DNA from: Opisthocomus hoazin
Lineage: Eukaryota; Chordata; Aves; Opisthocomiformes; Opisthocomidae
Assembly: GCF_030867145.1 (NCBI RefSeq)
Contig: NC_134429.1
Span: 21,251,115 to 21,315,114, forward strand
Direction: 5' to 3'
Length of the DNA stretch: 64,000 nucleotides
The translations under genes and the position numbers were made by a program. Shown here piece after piece: positions 62,437-64,000 of the stretch. The notes beneath the pieces are model-generated. The model did no database searches. It saw only the letters and a program-made list of their open reading frames with translations, and was not told the origin of the DNA. The first letter of the stretch is position 1. Every line of letters starts with the position of its first letter.

Positions 62437-63096
62437 GTGTGCTGCTGGAGCTGGGTGTGCTGGTGGACGACAAGTTGACCATGAGCCAGCAGCGTGCCCT
62501 GGCTGCCAAGAAGGCCAGTGGGATCCTGGGGTGCATCAAGAAGAGTGTGGCCAGCAGGTCTGCTCTGCCCTAGTGAGGCCCCATCTGCAGTGCTGTGTCC
62601 AGTTCTGGGCTCCCCAGTTCCAGAAAGATGAGGAGCTACTGGAGAGAGTCCAGTGCAGGGCTACAAGGATGAGGAGGGGACTGGAGCATCTCTCCTCCGA
62701 GGAGAGGCTGAGGGAGCTGGGCTTGTTCAGCCTGGAGAAGAGAAGGCTGCGAGGGGACCTTCGAAATGCCTCTAAATATCTGCAGGGTGGGGGTCAGGAG
62801 GACGGGGCCAGACTCTTTCCAGTGGTGCCCAGCGACAGGACAAGGGGCAACGGGCACAAACTGAAGCCTGGGAAGTTCCAGCTGAACCTGAGGAAGAACT
62901 TCTTCCCTCTGAGGGTGACGGAGCCCTGGCCCAGGCTGCCCAGGGAGGCTGTGGAGTCTTCTTCTCTGGAGATATTCCAGCCCCGCCTGGACGCGGTGCT
63001 GTGCCCCCTGCTCTGGGTGACCCTGCTTGGGCAGGGGGTTGGGCTGGGTGACCCCCAGAGGGCCCTGCCAACCCCTGCCATGCTGTGATTCTGTGA
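62437..63096 (+). mobile_element. CR1 LINE fragment 8 (longest copy, about 660 bp)
   Basis: Plus-strand CR1 that starts within the late reverse-transcriptase region ([35 protein letters not shown]) and continues to the 3' tail. Compared with the usual family order a short segment is missing after VASRS (around 62562), which shifts the frame; the rest ([44 protein letters not shown]) reads on in another frame. End of ORF2 shows [10 protein letters not shown] (no stop), as in fragments 1 and 3. Dead copy. Confidence 0.97.
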
Positions 63097-64000
63097 CCGC
63101 GAGCATTGCGAGGGTGAAGCCGTGTTTAAGCTCTTGCTGGCAGCTGGAGCTCCCGGCTCCTCGCCGGTGGGGACGGGCTGGTGGCTGTGGCACCGCCGAG
63201 GCGCGGCACGCGGGGGATGCTCTGCGTGCTGCCACCGCTCTGCCAGCCTCCAAGAACAACCACACCGACGTGTGTTGAGCGGTTTGGTGTGTTTCGAAGC
63301 CTTGAAATCCTTCCTCCCCCAGCCTGAACTATTTTGGTTTATGTTGTCTGTTTCTGGCTCTTCCCTTTCTCCTTCTGCACTCTTTCCCTGCATCGCCTTA
63401 TTCCTCCCCAAAATAAATGCTGTTACGCTTTGAAAAAATGCCCAATTAGGAAAAAAGAGAGATCCTCTGAGCAGAAAAAGACTGTGCCTGAGAGTATCCA
63501 GGTCAGCTCCTTTAGCTTCATTTGCTCACGCATGGGGGGAGTGTACAAATGCTTCTGTCAAGCAGATGCACATTGTGTAGTGCTACCAAGCACTCCACGG
63601 GCGCAGCGCTGCGGAGGATTCGGCTGTTTGGCCGTGTAGGGCGCTCATTAACTCCTGCTGAGTTCGACAAAAGTCTTTCTTGTGTAAAAGCTCAGTAAAA
63701 TGGAGTAAAGATTTTGGGCCTAATGATTTTGGTTTTTTTTTTTCTGGAAAAACCCAAGAAAAAATTGAGTATCGGGCATTTTCTTACCGTGAAACACCAT
63801 GGGGTAGCATCTTGGGGGAAGACGCGGGTGGAGCGGAACCTGGCAAGGTGCAGTGTCCCTGAGGAAGGGAGAGGGCTTTGGCGTGACCTGGCCCGATGGG
63901 CGCACGTTACAGCAAAGCAAAGCTCCGAATGCTGAGCCTGCCGACAGCGCAGCGTCATTCCCACCTACTCCGGGAAGGAGAGCGCAGTGAAGGGGGCAGC
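63097..64000. other. Noncoding end of window
   Basis: AT-leaning at 63270-63480 and 63640-63800, including a T-run at 63731-63741 and AAAACCCAAGAAAAAATTG. Overlapping short frames only. No gene or transposon recognised. Confidence 0.45.

Overview
This window is vertebrate nuclear DNA, and almost certainly avian. The best evidence is at least eight fragments of the bird/reptile LINE family CR1. They carry the typical C-terminal reverse-transcriptase-protein peptides (for example [11 protein letters not shown]) and the 3' tail ATTCTGTGATTCTGTGA. The CR1 sub-types look like those of neoavian birds, but species cannot be told from sequence alone. The DNA is GC-rich with many CpG-dense patches and short G/C-rich tandem repeats, which fits a microchromosome or a GC-rich chromosome end (inference).

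I find no protein-coding exon that I can recognise. The many long open frames are by-products of high GC content, of tandem repeats whose period is not a multiple of three, or of CR1 remnants. The one credible gene start is a large CpG island at about 45.2-47.6 kb. It could be the promoter and untranslated first exon of a plus-strand gene: there are two good splice-donor sequences just after positions 46421 and 46496, and upstream only two tiny ORFs. The gene is not identified, and a minus-strand or bidirectional promoter is not excluded. A second, smaller island at 13.6-14.4 kb has CCAAT/YY1-like and UPRE-like motifs.

Layout. 1-16 kb: mostly unique, with AT-rich blocks standing out of GC-rich DNA; six perfect POU octamers lie here and I saw none in the rest of the window. 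The same stretch holds an unannotated short repeat family (6.6, 8.5 and 10.1 kb), a 29-bp minisatellite and a 17-bp minisatellite. 16-40 kb: no transposon seen, with a chain of AT-rich, homeodomain-motif-rich blocks that look like conserved noncoding elements, plus an inverted pair of 71-bp repeats (19.7/21.1 kb). 40-45 kb: first CR1 and a 39-bp triplicate repeat. 45-48 kb: main CpG island, with unusual A-, C- and G-runs and a G-rich minisatellite of about 32 bp. 48-55 kb: further CpG patches and AT-rich blocks, one holding a 13-bp perfect inverted repeat with paired GATA motifs. 56-63 kb: a cluster of seven CR1 pieces in both orientations and at least three sub-types.

Overall reading (inference): regulatory landscape of a developmental gene, with a TE-poor upstream desert, one major CpG-island promoter and a CR1-invaded downstream intron or intergenic part. 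Conservation, expression and gene identity cannot be shown from this sequence alone.
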